Shown here: piece by piece, positions 1 through 5,889 of the stretch
Numbering within the stretch: position 1 is the first letter of the stretch
Layout of the letters: each line of letters starts with the position of its first letter
Assembly: GCA_002361095.1 (NCBI GenBank)
Contig: DERU01000260.1
Coordinates: 1 to 6,365 of the forward strand
Reading direction: 5' to 3'
Source: Lachnospiraceae bacterium UBA3332
GTDB taxonomy: Bacteria; Bacillota; Clostridia; Lachnospirales; Lachnospiraceae
DNA: 6,365 nt
Made by a program: the position numbers and the translations under genes
The notes under the pieces: generated by a model
What the model was told of the DNA's origin: nothing
The model's input: only the letters and a program-made list of their open reading frames with translations
Databases searched by the model: none

Positions 1-701
1 CCGTCCACCTCCCGGTAATCCTGCATCTCGTCAAACTCAAAAATCGGCATCAGTTCCACCACATTGACGCCCAGTTCCAAAAGATACGGAAGCTTCTGCA
101 TCAATCCGTCAAATGTCCCCGGATGCAGGACGGCCGAAGAGCCGTGCATCGTAAAGCCCCGTACATGCAGTTCATAAATGATCAGATCCTCCATGGGGAT
201 CAGGGGACTCTCCATCGCTCCCCAGTCGAAGTCATCCTTAACCACCCGGGCTTTGTAATGCTGCCCGCGCGGATTGGAAACGCCCCATTTGCTCTGCCCC
301 GTAATCGCCTTTGCATACGGATCCAGCAAACACTTGGAACCATCGAAAATCAGCCCCTCCCTGGGATCATACGGTCCCTCCACCCGAAAGGCATATTCAA
401 ATTCCTCAATATTTAATTTAAAAACAATCATGGAATACACATTGCCTATCCGGTAATGCGCCGGAAACGGCAGCACCGCAAAAGGCTCTGCCGCCTCCCT
501 GTGATACAATAAAAGTTCGATGGACGTAGCGCCGTGGGAGTGAACCGTAAAATTCACTCCGCCGGGAATCGCCGTTGCCCCGTTAATCTCATAAAATCCC
601 GGCCTGATATCAAAACCGGCCACATGATCCATCGGGATCAGGTGAATCGTGCGCGGAAGCGTCAGCTTTTCCACCCTACCGCTTTCGTTTTTCTCTATCA
701 T
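1..701 (-). CDS. glgX: Glycogen debranching enzyme (GlgX/isoamylase type), N-terminal part, 3' end outside window
   Basis: About 233 residues are visible; the family usually runs to roughly 650-720. An N-terminal CBM48-like beta-sandwich (about residues 33-115) contains NGATAIPGGVNFTVHSHG, RIGNVYSMIV and RVEGPYDP. The linker LLDPYAKAITG follows, and the GH13 barrel begins around residue 171 with EDLIIYELHVRGFT, then LGVNVVELMPIFEFDE. The catalytic Asp and Glu lie beyond the window. These motifs match isoamylase-type enzymes that hydrolyse alpha-1,6 branches of glycogen in the cytoplasm; no signal peptide is seen. The start at 701 has GGGAG a few bases upstream. An in-frame ATG at 773 would add 24 residues but has no visible ribosome binding site and would put non-conserved sequence before the domain. 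The gene follows the isomerase-like gene with a 111-base gap and no terminator between them, so cotranscription is likely. A pullulanase-type relative cannot be fully excluded from the N-terminus alone. Confidence 0.88.
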   Translation of the reverse strand, partial: MIEKNESGRVEKLTLPRTIHLIPMDHVAGFDIRPGFYEINGATAIPGGVNFTVHSHGATSIELLLYHREAAEPFAVLPFPAHYRIGNVYSMIVFKLNIEEFEYAFRVEGPYDPREGLIFDGSKCLLDPYAKAITGQSKWGVSNPRGQHYKARVVKDDFDWGAMESPLIPMEDLIIYELHVRGFTMHGSSAVLHPGTFDGLMQKLPYLLELGVNVVELMPIFEFDEMQDYREVD

Positions 702-714
702 TCTTCTCCCATCC

Positions 715-730
715 GCCCGCTTTAACGGGC
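715..730 (-). other. Small GC hairpin upstream of the debranching-enzyme start
   Basis: GCCCG and CGGGC form a perfect 5-bp stem around a 6-base loop, ending 13 bases before the start codon at 701. No T-run follows on the minus strand, so it is not an intrinsic terminator. It sits in the spacer between the isomerase-like gene and the debranching enzyme and might affect translation initiation or mRNA stability. It is short enough to have arisen by chance. Confidence 0.3.
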
Positions 731-812
731 ATTGTAAGACCTGTCTGCCTGCAAATTTTTCCTGCCCCACCATACAACACGGCATCTCATTTCACCCGGA
801 TTTTTTTGCCGT

Positions 813-1697
813 TCACCGCTCCGTTTTTTTCGCCTCCATACGCGCCATTAAATATCTCCCCGTCTTTTCCATAAAAGCGCTGGCATCCGGCTGTAATTCC
901 GGCGGCAGCGGCCGCAAAAACTCATCCGCCTCAAAAGTAAAATTCCCCTCATAATCAATCTGGGCCAACGCCGCGCAGATTTCCTCCCATTCCAGCTGTC
1001 TCATAAACGGCAGGGTATGACAGTCGCCCAGGTAATCCACATCCTGTACATGCAAAGCGCCCAGACGGTCCTTTCCCATTGCCCGTATAAAATCCTGCGG
1101 CTCGATTCCCACCAGCGCACAGTGGCCCAAATCCAGGCATCCGGTAATCCACGGACTGTCCAGTTCATCCAAAAGCGCGCAGAACTCTTCGGGCCGGGAA
1201 CAAAAACTGTCCACAATATAACGCCGTTTGTTATCATACTGCCACATATTTTCCGTACAAACCTTGATTCCGTATTCCTCACAATAGGGAATCAGACTGC
1301 GGTAAAACGCCAGATTTTCCTCCCAAAGTTTTTGACGGTTCTTACCGTATTCCAAATGATGCCTGGGGTGCACCACAATCTTCTCCACCCCCATCAGGGC
1401 GGCCGCCTGCATAGAGCGCAAAATCCGCTGCATGATTACCGTGTCAAAAGGTTCCTCCCCCTTGGATGAGGGAAACGGGGCATGCGCCTGTACAATCGCG
1501 ATGCCGCATTCATCCGCAACCTTCTTCAAGTAGCGTGCGTGCTCCTTCCATCCGTCCGCACACCATACGCCCTTACCCTCCGTCATCTCAAAAAAGGACC
1601 AGTCAATGCCGTCAAATCCCGCCCGTTTCAATATCCGCACACAATTTTCGTTTCCGAAGGTCTCAGCCAGTACCTCCGTCTGCGTCACCAAATACAT
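813..1697 (-). CDS. Sugar phosphate isomerase/epimerase family TIM-barrel protein
   Basis: The product has 294 residues, typical of the xylose isomerase-like TIM barrel (AP endonuclease 2) superfamily, whose members isomerise or epimerise small sugars using a divalent metal. Expected metal-site residues appear in order at strand ends: E149 (KVCTENMW), D189 and H192 (CLDLGHCALVG), H216 (GALHVQDVD) and E256 (FTFEADEF). H72 (QAHAPFP) and H110 (VVHPRHH) fit the conserved active-site histidines of early strands. No signal peptide is present, so the protein is cytoplasmic. The start at 1697 has AGGAGGAG six bases upstream. A longer reading from 1760 would begin upstream of the promoter's -10 box and is rejected. 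The substrate cannot be read from sequence; hydroxypyruvate isomerase, ulose 5-phosphate 3-epimerase or inosose-type activities are all possible. It precedes the debranching gene and probably shares its transcript. Confidence 0.85.
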   Translation of the reverse strand: MYLVTQTEVLAETFGNENCVRILKRAGFDGIDWSFFEMTEGKGVWCADGWKEHARYLKKVADECGIAIVQAHAPFPSSKGEEPFDTVIMQRILRSMQAAALMGVEKIVVHPRHHLEYGKNRQKLWEENLAFYRSLIPYCEEYGIKVCTENMWQYDNKRRYIVDSFCSRPEEFCALLDELDSPWITGCLDLGHCALVGIEPQDFIRAMGKDRLGALHVQDVDYLGDCHTLPFMRQLEWEEICAALAQIDYEGNFTFEADEFLRPLPPELQPDASAFMEKTGRYLMARMEAKKTER

Positions 1698-1703
1698 CCA
1701 GCA

Positions 1704-1711
1704 CTCCTCCT
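1704..1711 (-). promoter_or_regulatory. Ribosome binding site of the isomerase-like gene
   Basis: AGGAGGAG on the minus strand lies six bases before the ATG at 1697. It decides this start over the in-frame ATGs further upstream. Confidence 0.85.
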
Positions 1712-1731
1712 GCCTCCGCCGATTTTGTATC

Positions 1732-1760
1732 ATTATAACACACCATCCCCCCAAAGTCAC
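1732..1760 (-). promoter_or_regulatory. Promoter of the isomerase-like gene (and probably glgX)
   Basis: A perfect TATAAT (1732-1737, minus strand) is spaced 17 bp from GTGACT (1755-1760), which matches TTGACA at four of six positions. Transcription would start near 1724-1726, giving a leader of about 27 bases that contains the strong ribosome binding site. This is a sigma-A type promoter predicted by eye. Confidence 0.72.
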
Positions 1761-1788
1761 TACACATAAAATGATTGTCAGGGAATTC

Positions 1789-1980
1789 GTAACAGTTCAG
1801 CCGTTACTTTTCACGGGGTGGGGAAGAACCTGGGCCAAACCGGGGAGCGGAGGCGGGAGGCAGGCACGCGAACCGGGAAACCGCCATTCGGAGGCTGCCC
1901 ATGCCTGCGGATCCTCTGCCGCCCGGCCCGTATGCCTGCTTTCCGCCTTAAGCTGCTGCCATTGGGGGCTGAACTGTTAC
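1789..1980. repeat. Palindromic intergenic repeat A (MITE-like, 192 bp)
   Basis: The element is bounded by a perfect 14-bp inverted repeat, GTAACAGTTCAGCC (1789-1802) and GGCTGAACTGTTAC (1967-1980). Inside, AGGCGGGAGGCAGGCA (1851-1866) pairs with 1933-1948 over 16 positions; the only two non-Watson-Crick positions are G.U pairs in a plus-strand RNA. Bases 1804-1851 match the left arm of repeat B (5878-5925) without gaps at about 38 of 48 positions. No target-site duplication is visible. It contains no credible gene. The region from 1698 to 2113 otherwise holds only the two flanking promoters. It could be a non-autonomous mobile element or a structured intergenic repeat; I do not recognise a named family. 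Confidence 0.75.
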
Positions 1981-2029
1981 AAAGCAACATATGTATGCGC
2001 ACAATTTTACTGCAAAACGGCAGATATTA

Positions 2030-2038
2030 TGCTATAAT
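2030..2038 (+). promoter_or_regulatory. Extended -10 promoter of the NUDIX/CPBP operon
   Basis: TGCTATAAT is a perfect TATAAT (2033-2038) with the TGn extension. No good -35 exists at 17 bp (CTGCAA at 2010-2015 is weak), which extended -10 promoters tolerate. Transcription would begin around 2044-2046, leaving a leader of about 70 bases before the start at 2114. Confidence 0.65.
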
Positions 2039-2101
2039 CATAACGGTGCGTTTCAAACACGCTCCAGACCGGACAGATAAATGAACAGGCAAAAAAGGAC
2101 A

Positions 2102-2107
2102 AAAGGA
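2102..2107 (+). promoter_or_regulatory. Ribosome binding site of the NUDIX gene
   Basis: AAAGGA sits six bases before the ATG at 2114. The upstream in-frame ATG at 2081 lacks a comparable site, so 2114 is preferred. Confidence 0.65.
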
Positions 2108-2113
2108 AAAGCG

Positions 2114-2716
2114 ATGGGACTATATGAGGATATCGAAGCTTACAAACCGGCAAACCGGCAGGAAGAATATGACAGGGCGGTAATGCTGCAATATCTGGCA
2201 CAGCACACGGACTGCCTGCTGCGCCAGAACCGGGTTGCGCATTTTTCGGCTTCCGCCTGGACGGTGAACCGGACGCGCACGAAAACGCTGATGGTTTACC
2301 ACAATCTATATGATTCCTGGTCGTGGACCGGGGGACATGCGGACGGGGAAGCAGATTTGCGCGCGGTTGCGCTGCGGGAACTGCGGGAAGAGACAGGAGT
2401 GCAAAACGCGCGCCTGGTAAGCGGCGAAATTTTCAGCCTCGAAACGCTGACCGTTGACGGACATAACAAAAAAGGGGAATATGTACCGAGCCATCTGCAT
2501 TTGAATGTCACCTATCTGGCGGAAGCGGATGAAACCGAACCGCTGGTTGTATGCGAGTCGGAAAACCAAGCCGTGAAATGGTGGTCTTTTGAGGATGCCC
2601 TAAAAGTGCCCAGGGAATCATGGATGATCGAACATATTTATAAAAAGCTGATTGACAAATGCAGGCAAATGCCCGCCATTGAGAAAGCACAGAAAAAATT
2701 GCAGGCGGACAGATAA
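2114..2716 (+). CDS. NUDIX hydrolase
   Basis: This is a 200-residue cytoplasmic protein of the NUDIX superfamily, which hydrolyses nucleoside diphosphates linked to another moiety with Mg2+ or Mn2+. The NUDIX box spans residues 73-96: GGHADGE followed by RELREETGV, with E92 and E93 as expected metal ligands. The first box glutamate is displaced: the canonical position (residue 80) is Ala and Glu is at 79. I recall GGHADG-type boxes from related Gram-positive proteins, so this is probably a subfamily trait rather than damage. Preceding HFSASAWTVN and LMVYHNLYDSWSWTGGH also fit that group. The C-terminal helices after residue 160 are lysine-rich. The substrate is unknown. An alternative start at 2081 would add 11 basic residues. 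The CPBP gene begins 15 bases after the stop with its own strong ribosome binding site, so the two form a likely operon. Confidence 0.88.
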   Translation: MGLYEDIEAYKPANRQEEYDRAVMLQYLAQHTDCLLRQNRVAHFSASAWTVNRTRTKTLMVYHNLYDSWSWTGGHADGEADLRAVALRELREETGVQNARLVSGEIFSLETLTVDGHNKKGEYVPSHLHLNVTYLAEADETEPLVVCESENQAVKWWSFEDALKVPRESWMIEHIYKKLIDKCRQMPAIEKAQKKLQADR

Positions 2717-2721
2717 GGAGG
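2715..2721 (+). promoter_or_regulatory. Ribosome binding site of the CPBP gene
   Basis: AAGGAGG overlaps the TAA stop of the NUDIX gene and lies ten bases before the ATG at 2732, suggesting coupled or at least cotranscribed expression. Confidence 0.8.
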
Positions 2722-2731
2722 AAATTCTGCC

Positions 2732-3691
2732 ATGAGATTTCAATTGGACAGACCGGAAGCGGTTTTAAAAGCGCAGCAGCAGCAAAAAGGACTCAACTGG
2801 TTTTTGGAAATTGTGATGTTTTTGCTCCTGTTTTTGGCCGGCACCATCGTGCAGGTCCTGTTCATGGTGCCGGGGGAAATGCTGTTGATGTCCCAAAATG
2901 CCGCTTATCAGGCGGCCGCCGCCGCAGGGGACATGGAGGGTGTAAATGCGGCGCTTCTGCAGCTTGCGGGATCGGATGCCTATACGGTTTTGTCCCTGTT
3001 TTCCACTGTGGCCATGACGGCGGTAACGCTTCTTTTCTGCCGTTTCCTGCAAAAAAGAACGCCGGATACTTTGGGATTTACGAAAAAGGGAGGCGGTAAA
3101 GAATACCTGATCGGACTGGGTATAGGGTTTGGGATGTTTTCGGCCGCAGTACTGCTTTGCATCGCGACAGGCGCGCTCAAAATCGAAGGATTCTCCCCGG
3201 CTTTCGGGAGCGGCATGTTCCTTCTGTTTTTTGCAGGCTTTATGATACAGGGAATGGGGGAGGAAGCGCTTTGCCGCGGCTGCATCATGGTTTCCATCGG
3301 CAGACGTTATCCGATGTGGATTGCCGTATTTTCCAACGCAGTGTTATTTGCGTCCCTGCATTTGCTCAACAACGGAATCAGTACGCTGGCCTTTTGCAAC
3401 CTGATTCTCTTCGGCGTGTTTGCCTCTCTCTATTTTATCAAAAGGGGAAACATTTGGGGCATCTGCGCACTCCACGGCATTTGGAATCTGGCGCAGGGCA
3501 ACTTCTGGGGCATCCGTGTGAGCGGCATTGTGACGGAGTGCTCCGTATTCCGAAGCACTCCCACAGAAGAAAAAGCTTTTATGAACGGCGGCGCTTTCGG
3601 CCTGGAAGGCGGTTTTGCCGTAACGTTGGTTTTGCTGGCCGGAATCTGCTTCCTGCTGTGCAAAAAGCCCGCCGCGCAAAAGACCGCCTAA
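2732..3691 (+). CDS. CPBP family intramembrane metalloprotease (Abi/CAAX protease-like)
   Basis: The product is a 319-residue integral membrane protein with about eight hydrophobic segments (roughly 22-46, 84-105, 124-147, 161-176, 194-212, 215-236, 241-258, 294-311). The CPBP motifs are intact: motif 1 EEALCR (E177, E178, R182), motif 2 FASLH (F206, H210) and motif 3 HGIWN (H248, N252). The family includes eukaryotic CAAX prenyl protease 2 and bacterial proteins linked to bacteriocin immunity or membrane protein processing; most bacterial members have no known substrate. Residues 50-80 form an Ala-rich loop, probably extracytoplasmic. No bacteriocin or peptide gene lies next to it here. It is downstream of the NUDIX gene in the same likely operon and convergent with the xylosidase gene; their stops are 14 bases apart, and no terminator hairpin fits between them. 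Confidence 0.9.
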   Translation: MRFQLDRPEAVLKAQQQQKGLNWFLEIVMFLLLFLAGTIVQVLFMVPGEMLLMSQNAAYQAAAAAGDMEGVNAALLQLAGSDAYTVLSLFSTVAMTAVTLLFCRFLQKRTPDTLGFTKKGGGKEYLIGLGIGFGMFSAAVLLCIATGALKIEGFSPAFGSGMFLLFFAGFMIQGMGEEALCRGCIMVSIGRRYPMWIAVFSNAVLFASLHLLNNGISTLAFCNLILFGVFASLYFIKRGNIWGICALHGIWNLAQGNFWGIRVSGIVTECSVFRSTPTEEKAFMNGGAFGLEGGFAVTLVLLAGICFLLCKKPAAQKTA

Positions 3692-3705
3692 TCTATGGCA
3701 GCATT

Positions 3706-5718
3706 TTATACCGGCATCCCGTCCGTGACCCGCATAAACGGCCCCGCAGCCACGCGGGTCTGTTTCCGTCCAAAATAATCCTCGTTGAAAACGATAGGCG
3801 TCCCGTCCGGGTTTTCAAAAGGCTGTTCCGGCTCAAATGCCATACCCAGCGCCTTTGTGGTAAGCGGCTCTGCGGCTTTTTCCGGAAGGTAATCTCCCAG
3901 ATTGGTGCGCAGGATACGCTGTCCGTCCGTTTCCTCCAGTTTCACAAAAACCGTATGTTGGGTATCGGCGGTAAAATCCTTTTCCTTGTCGCAGGGCACG
4001 GCGCCGTTAAAATAGCAGTTGCCGCCGGTCCACACCGGAAGCGGGATATAATACCGGTCGCTGGGTTCCGAACCCATGCCGCAGTATCCTTCAAATTCCC
4101 GCTCCCACTCCTCCTGGGTGGGGTAACCGTCGTAGGGCTTCGTCCCCGCCACCGTGTTGAGTTCATCCCAAGGGGAACCTGCATTTTCTGCTTCCATACG
4201 TTTTAAGAACGGATGGATTTTTTGCTGGATAAAAATGTTATTGTAAAAACGCATATCGCCGTGGAGAATTGACATAAAACCGGCAATTTCCGTGCGGTGC
4301 GGTACATGGTAGGGCGTATAGCGGGGAGAGGAAAGGGTCTTTGCCCCATTGTTTACCCCGGTACCTACCGCAGACAGCGAACCGCAGATTAAGTTATGTA
4401 TCACGGCAACACCCTGCGTGGGCAGCCGAAGGGCCCGCTGGGAAAGCAGGACATTATGGTCGATCAGCGTCGGCCCGTGGGATACTTCCACAAAAATATC
4501 CTCGCCGATGCCTACCATTGCCTCTTCGTTCATAAGGTAGTCATAGGGCAGGGCATTGTCGTGGAACAAATTGTTTGTCACCCGCGTCCCCTGCGCCTGC
4601 CAATCCAGCCAAAGCCCCCGGGTACAGTGGTGGATATGGTTCCTCCGGAAAACAACATCGATAGCCGCATGCATTTTGATGCCGCCGATTTCCGCACCGG
4701 CCAGGTTTTGCCGGTTGTTGATATGGTGAATATGGTTATCCTCTATGACCGAAAACACCCCTCCCAAATGTCCGACGATACCCGTCTGGCCACAGTCATG
4801 TATGTCGCAGCGGCGGACAAGGTGGGAACCGATGCGTTCCTTTGTCCATCCCTCCGTCTGTGCCTGACAGATACAGTCACGTTCCGTCTGCGTGCCGTCC
4901 TTGTATTTTAACTTTGACCACTTATTGTCGTTATTGGGCTGCAGGTACTTGCCCAAAGAAATGCCGCTGCATTTGGAATGGGAGATTTCGCAGTCCTCAA
5001 TAATCCAGCCCTTCGACCAGTGCGGGCCGACCATGCCCTCCTGATAAGCGGTGGGAGGCGCCCACTGCGTCGCCGCCTTGGTCACTTTGAACCCGGAAAG
5101 CGTAATATATCCGATTCCTTCCTCCTCCGGATAAAAGCAGCTGCGGCGGACATTGATTTCCACACATTCCTTCCGGGGATCCCATTCATGGAAATTGGCG
5201 TAGAGTACCGTGCTGTCCGTCTCCGGATCCTGCCTGGCGAACCAGGTATAAACGGAAAAATCCGGATCCCAAGAAGCCTTGGAGCGAACCGGATGCAGTA
5301 CTTTTTCCAGCGCATCCACCTCATACATAGCCCGGTCGTTGACATACACTTCCCCGGTGTGCGCAATAAAGGAAGCGATAAACCAGTCCCCACATACAAG
5401 AGTGGTAAAAGGATTGTAATCCCCAAACAGGCTGTTGGGCACGGCGCATTTCCAGACACTGCCTTCCACATGTTCCCAATCCGTCACCGGCTCGGCGCCT
5501 GTGATTACGGCTTTCCCTTTTTCCTCGGAACGGTATACAATGCGGGCGTTTTCCTCCCCTGCGTGGCAGGGATGCACGGCTTCCCGGTAAATCCCGGGAG
5601 CCACAATGACTTCGTCCCCGGCCTTTGCCAGCCGCGCGGCCTCCTGCATGGTGGTAAATGGACGTTCCTTTGTCCCGTCACCTGCGGGCGCGGCGCTTAC
5701 CGATACGTAATACTTCAT
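3706..5718 (-). CDS. GH120-type beta-xylosidase (right-handed beta-helix)
   Basis: The product has 670 residues and no signal peptide, so it should act in the cytoplasm, releasing xylose from imported xylo-oligosaccharides. It starts KYYVSVSAAPAGDGTKERPF like other beta-helix hydrolases, and it strongly resembles the Thermoanaerobacterium GH120 enzyme XylC as I recall it, for example in VEINVRRSCFYP, KGWIIEDCEISHSKCSGIS, IVGHLGGVFS, GLWLDWQAQGTRV and FVEVSHGP. By that comparison D372 (WLDW) is the nucleophile and E411 (FVEV) the acid/base. The two are 39 residues apart, against 23 in XylC, because of an insertion of about 16 residues at 389-405. The start at 5718 has AGGAGG seven bases upstream; a longer reading to 5829 would include the promoter and is rejected. 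It has its own promoter, and no transporter or other xylan gene is visible nearby. A neighbouring beta-helix family is possible but less likely. Confidence 0.9.
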   Translation of the reverse strand: MKYYVSVSAAPAGDGTKERPFTTMQEAARLAKAGDEVIVAPGIYREAVHPCHAGEENARIVYRSEEKGKAVITGAEPVTDWEHVEGSVWKCAVPNSLFGDYNPFTTLVCGDWFIASFIAHTGEVYVNDRAMYEVDALEKVLHPVRSKASWDPDFSVYTWFARQDPETDSTVLYANFHEWDPRKECVEINVRRSCFYPEEEGIGYITLSGFKVTKAATQWAPPTAYQEGMVGPHWSKGWIIEDCEISHSKCSGISLGKYLQPNNDNKWSKLKYKDGTQTERDCICQAQTEGWTKERIGSHLVRRCDIHDCGQTGIVGHLGGVFSVIEDNHIHHINNRQNLAGAEIGGIKMHAAIDVVFRRNHIHHCTRGLWLDWQAQGTRVTNNLFHDNALPYDYLMNEEAMVGIGEDIFVEVSHGPTLIDHNVLLSQRALRLPTQGVAVIHNLICGSLSAVGTGVNNGAKTLSSPRYTPYHVPHRTEIAGFMSILHGDMRFYNNIFIQQKIHPFLKRMEAENAGSPWDELNTVAGTKPYDGYPTQEEWEREFEGYCGMGSEPSDRYYIPLPVWTGGNCYFNGAVPCDKEKDFTADTQHTVFVKLEETDGQRILRTNLGDYLPEKAAEPLTTKALGMAFEPEQPFENPDGTPIVFNEDYFGRKQTRVAAGPFMRVTDGMPV

Positions 5719-5725
5719 AGCTTCT

Positions 5726-5731
5726 CCTCCT
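5726..5731 (-). promoter_or_regulatory. Ribosome binding site of the GH120 gene
   Basis: AGGAGG on the minus strand lies seven bases before the ATG at 5718 and decides this start over in-frame ATGs at about 5766 and 5829. Confidence 0.85.
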
Positions 5732-5770
5732 GATTTCCCGCCATTCCCGGCGGATGGGTTGGTCATGGCA

Positions 5771-5798
5771 TAACGGTCCAAGCCTGTCCGAACCGTTA
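5771..5798 (-). promoter_or_regulatory. Inverted repeat / leader hairpin of the GH120 transcript
   Basis: TAACGGTTC and GGACCGTTA form a nine-pair stem (one G.U) around a 10-base loop, a few bases after the predicted transcription start near 5802. It could be an operator for a repressor, a 5' stabilising hairpin, or a remnant of the repeat family: its outer GTAACGGTTCGG (5788-5799) matches the repeat A terminus GTAACAGTTCAG at 10 of 12 positions. Confidence 0.45.
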
Positions 5799-5808
5799 CT
5801 TTTTTCCG

Positions 5809-5837
5809 ATTATACCATGAAACCCCCAACGATTCAA
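5809..5837 (-). promoter_or_regulatory. Promoter of the GH120 xylosidase gene
   Basis: TTGAAT (5832-5837) and a perfect TATAAT (5809-5814) are separated by 17 bp, and a TGG precedes the -10, giving an extended -10 as well. This is the best promoter in the window. Transcription would start near 5802, leaving a leader of about 84 bases. Confidence 0.8.
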
Positions 5838-5841
5838 ACGC

Positions 5842-5853
5842 AACCGCGCGGTT
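5842..5853. promoter_or_regulatory. Candidate operator palindrome upstream of the GH120 promoter
   Basis: AACCGCGCGGTT is a perfect 12-bp palindrome four bases upstream of the -35 box. Its position suits an activator, or one half of a repressor site, controlling the xylosidase gene. No cognate regulator is in the window and the motif is not one I recognise. Confidence 0.35.
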
Positions 5854-5865
5854 TTCGCAGAAATT

Positions 5866-5889
5866 AAAAAAGCGTGATTACTTTTCACG
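5866..5889 (-). terminator. Terminator-like hairpin downstream of rubrerythrin
   Basis: On the minus strand CGTGA (5885-5889) and TCACG (5873-5877) form a 5-bp stem with a 7-base loop, followed by C and six T residues (5866-5871). The stem is short, but it lies at the exit of the much larger repeat B hairpin, and together they could terminate the rubrerythrin transcript before the xylosidase promoter. Confidence 0.5.

Noticed and set aside
798..810. T-run at the end of the isomerase-like gene as a terminator
   Set aside because: The T-run is on the plus strand while the genes are on the minus strand, and no stable hairpin precedes it in plus orientation.
1606..2084. Several small open frames across repeat A and the adjacent intergenic region
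   Set aside because: They cross the isomerase start, the promoters and the palindromic repeat, and encode low-complexity products; GC-rich palindromes readily give such open frames.
1698..2113. Possible riboswitch or T-box leader upstream of the NUDIX gene
   Set aside because: The structured part (1789-1980) lies upstream of the predicted promoter at 2030-2038, so it would not be in the NUDIX transcript, and no conserved riboswitch motif was recognised.
2732..3691. CPBP gene as part of a bacteriocin immunity or phage-defence cassette
   Set aside because: No precursor peptide, transporter, toxin or other defence gene is adjacent; the neighbours are a NUDIX hydrolase and a xylosidase.
3692..3705. 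Bidirectional terminator between the convergent CPBP and xylosidase genes
   Set aside because: Only 14 bases separate the stops and no stem with flanking A and T runs can be drawn there or just around it.
3157..4206. Long plus-strand open frame of 349 codons spanning the CPBP and xylosidase genes
   Set aside because: It overlaps the CPBP gene in another frame and runs antisense to the xylosidase. Its product is Arg/His/Pro-rich with no family signal, and it has no ribosome binding site.
4978..5733. Plus-strand open frame of 251 codons antisense to the xylosidase gene
   Set aside because: The opposite strand encodes a clearly conserved GH120 protein in this stretch, and the plus-strand product has no recognisable features.
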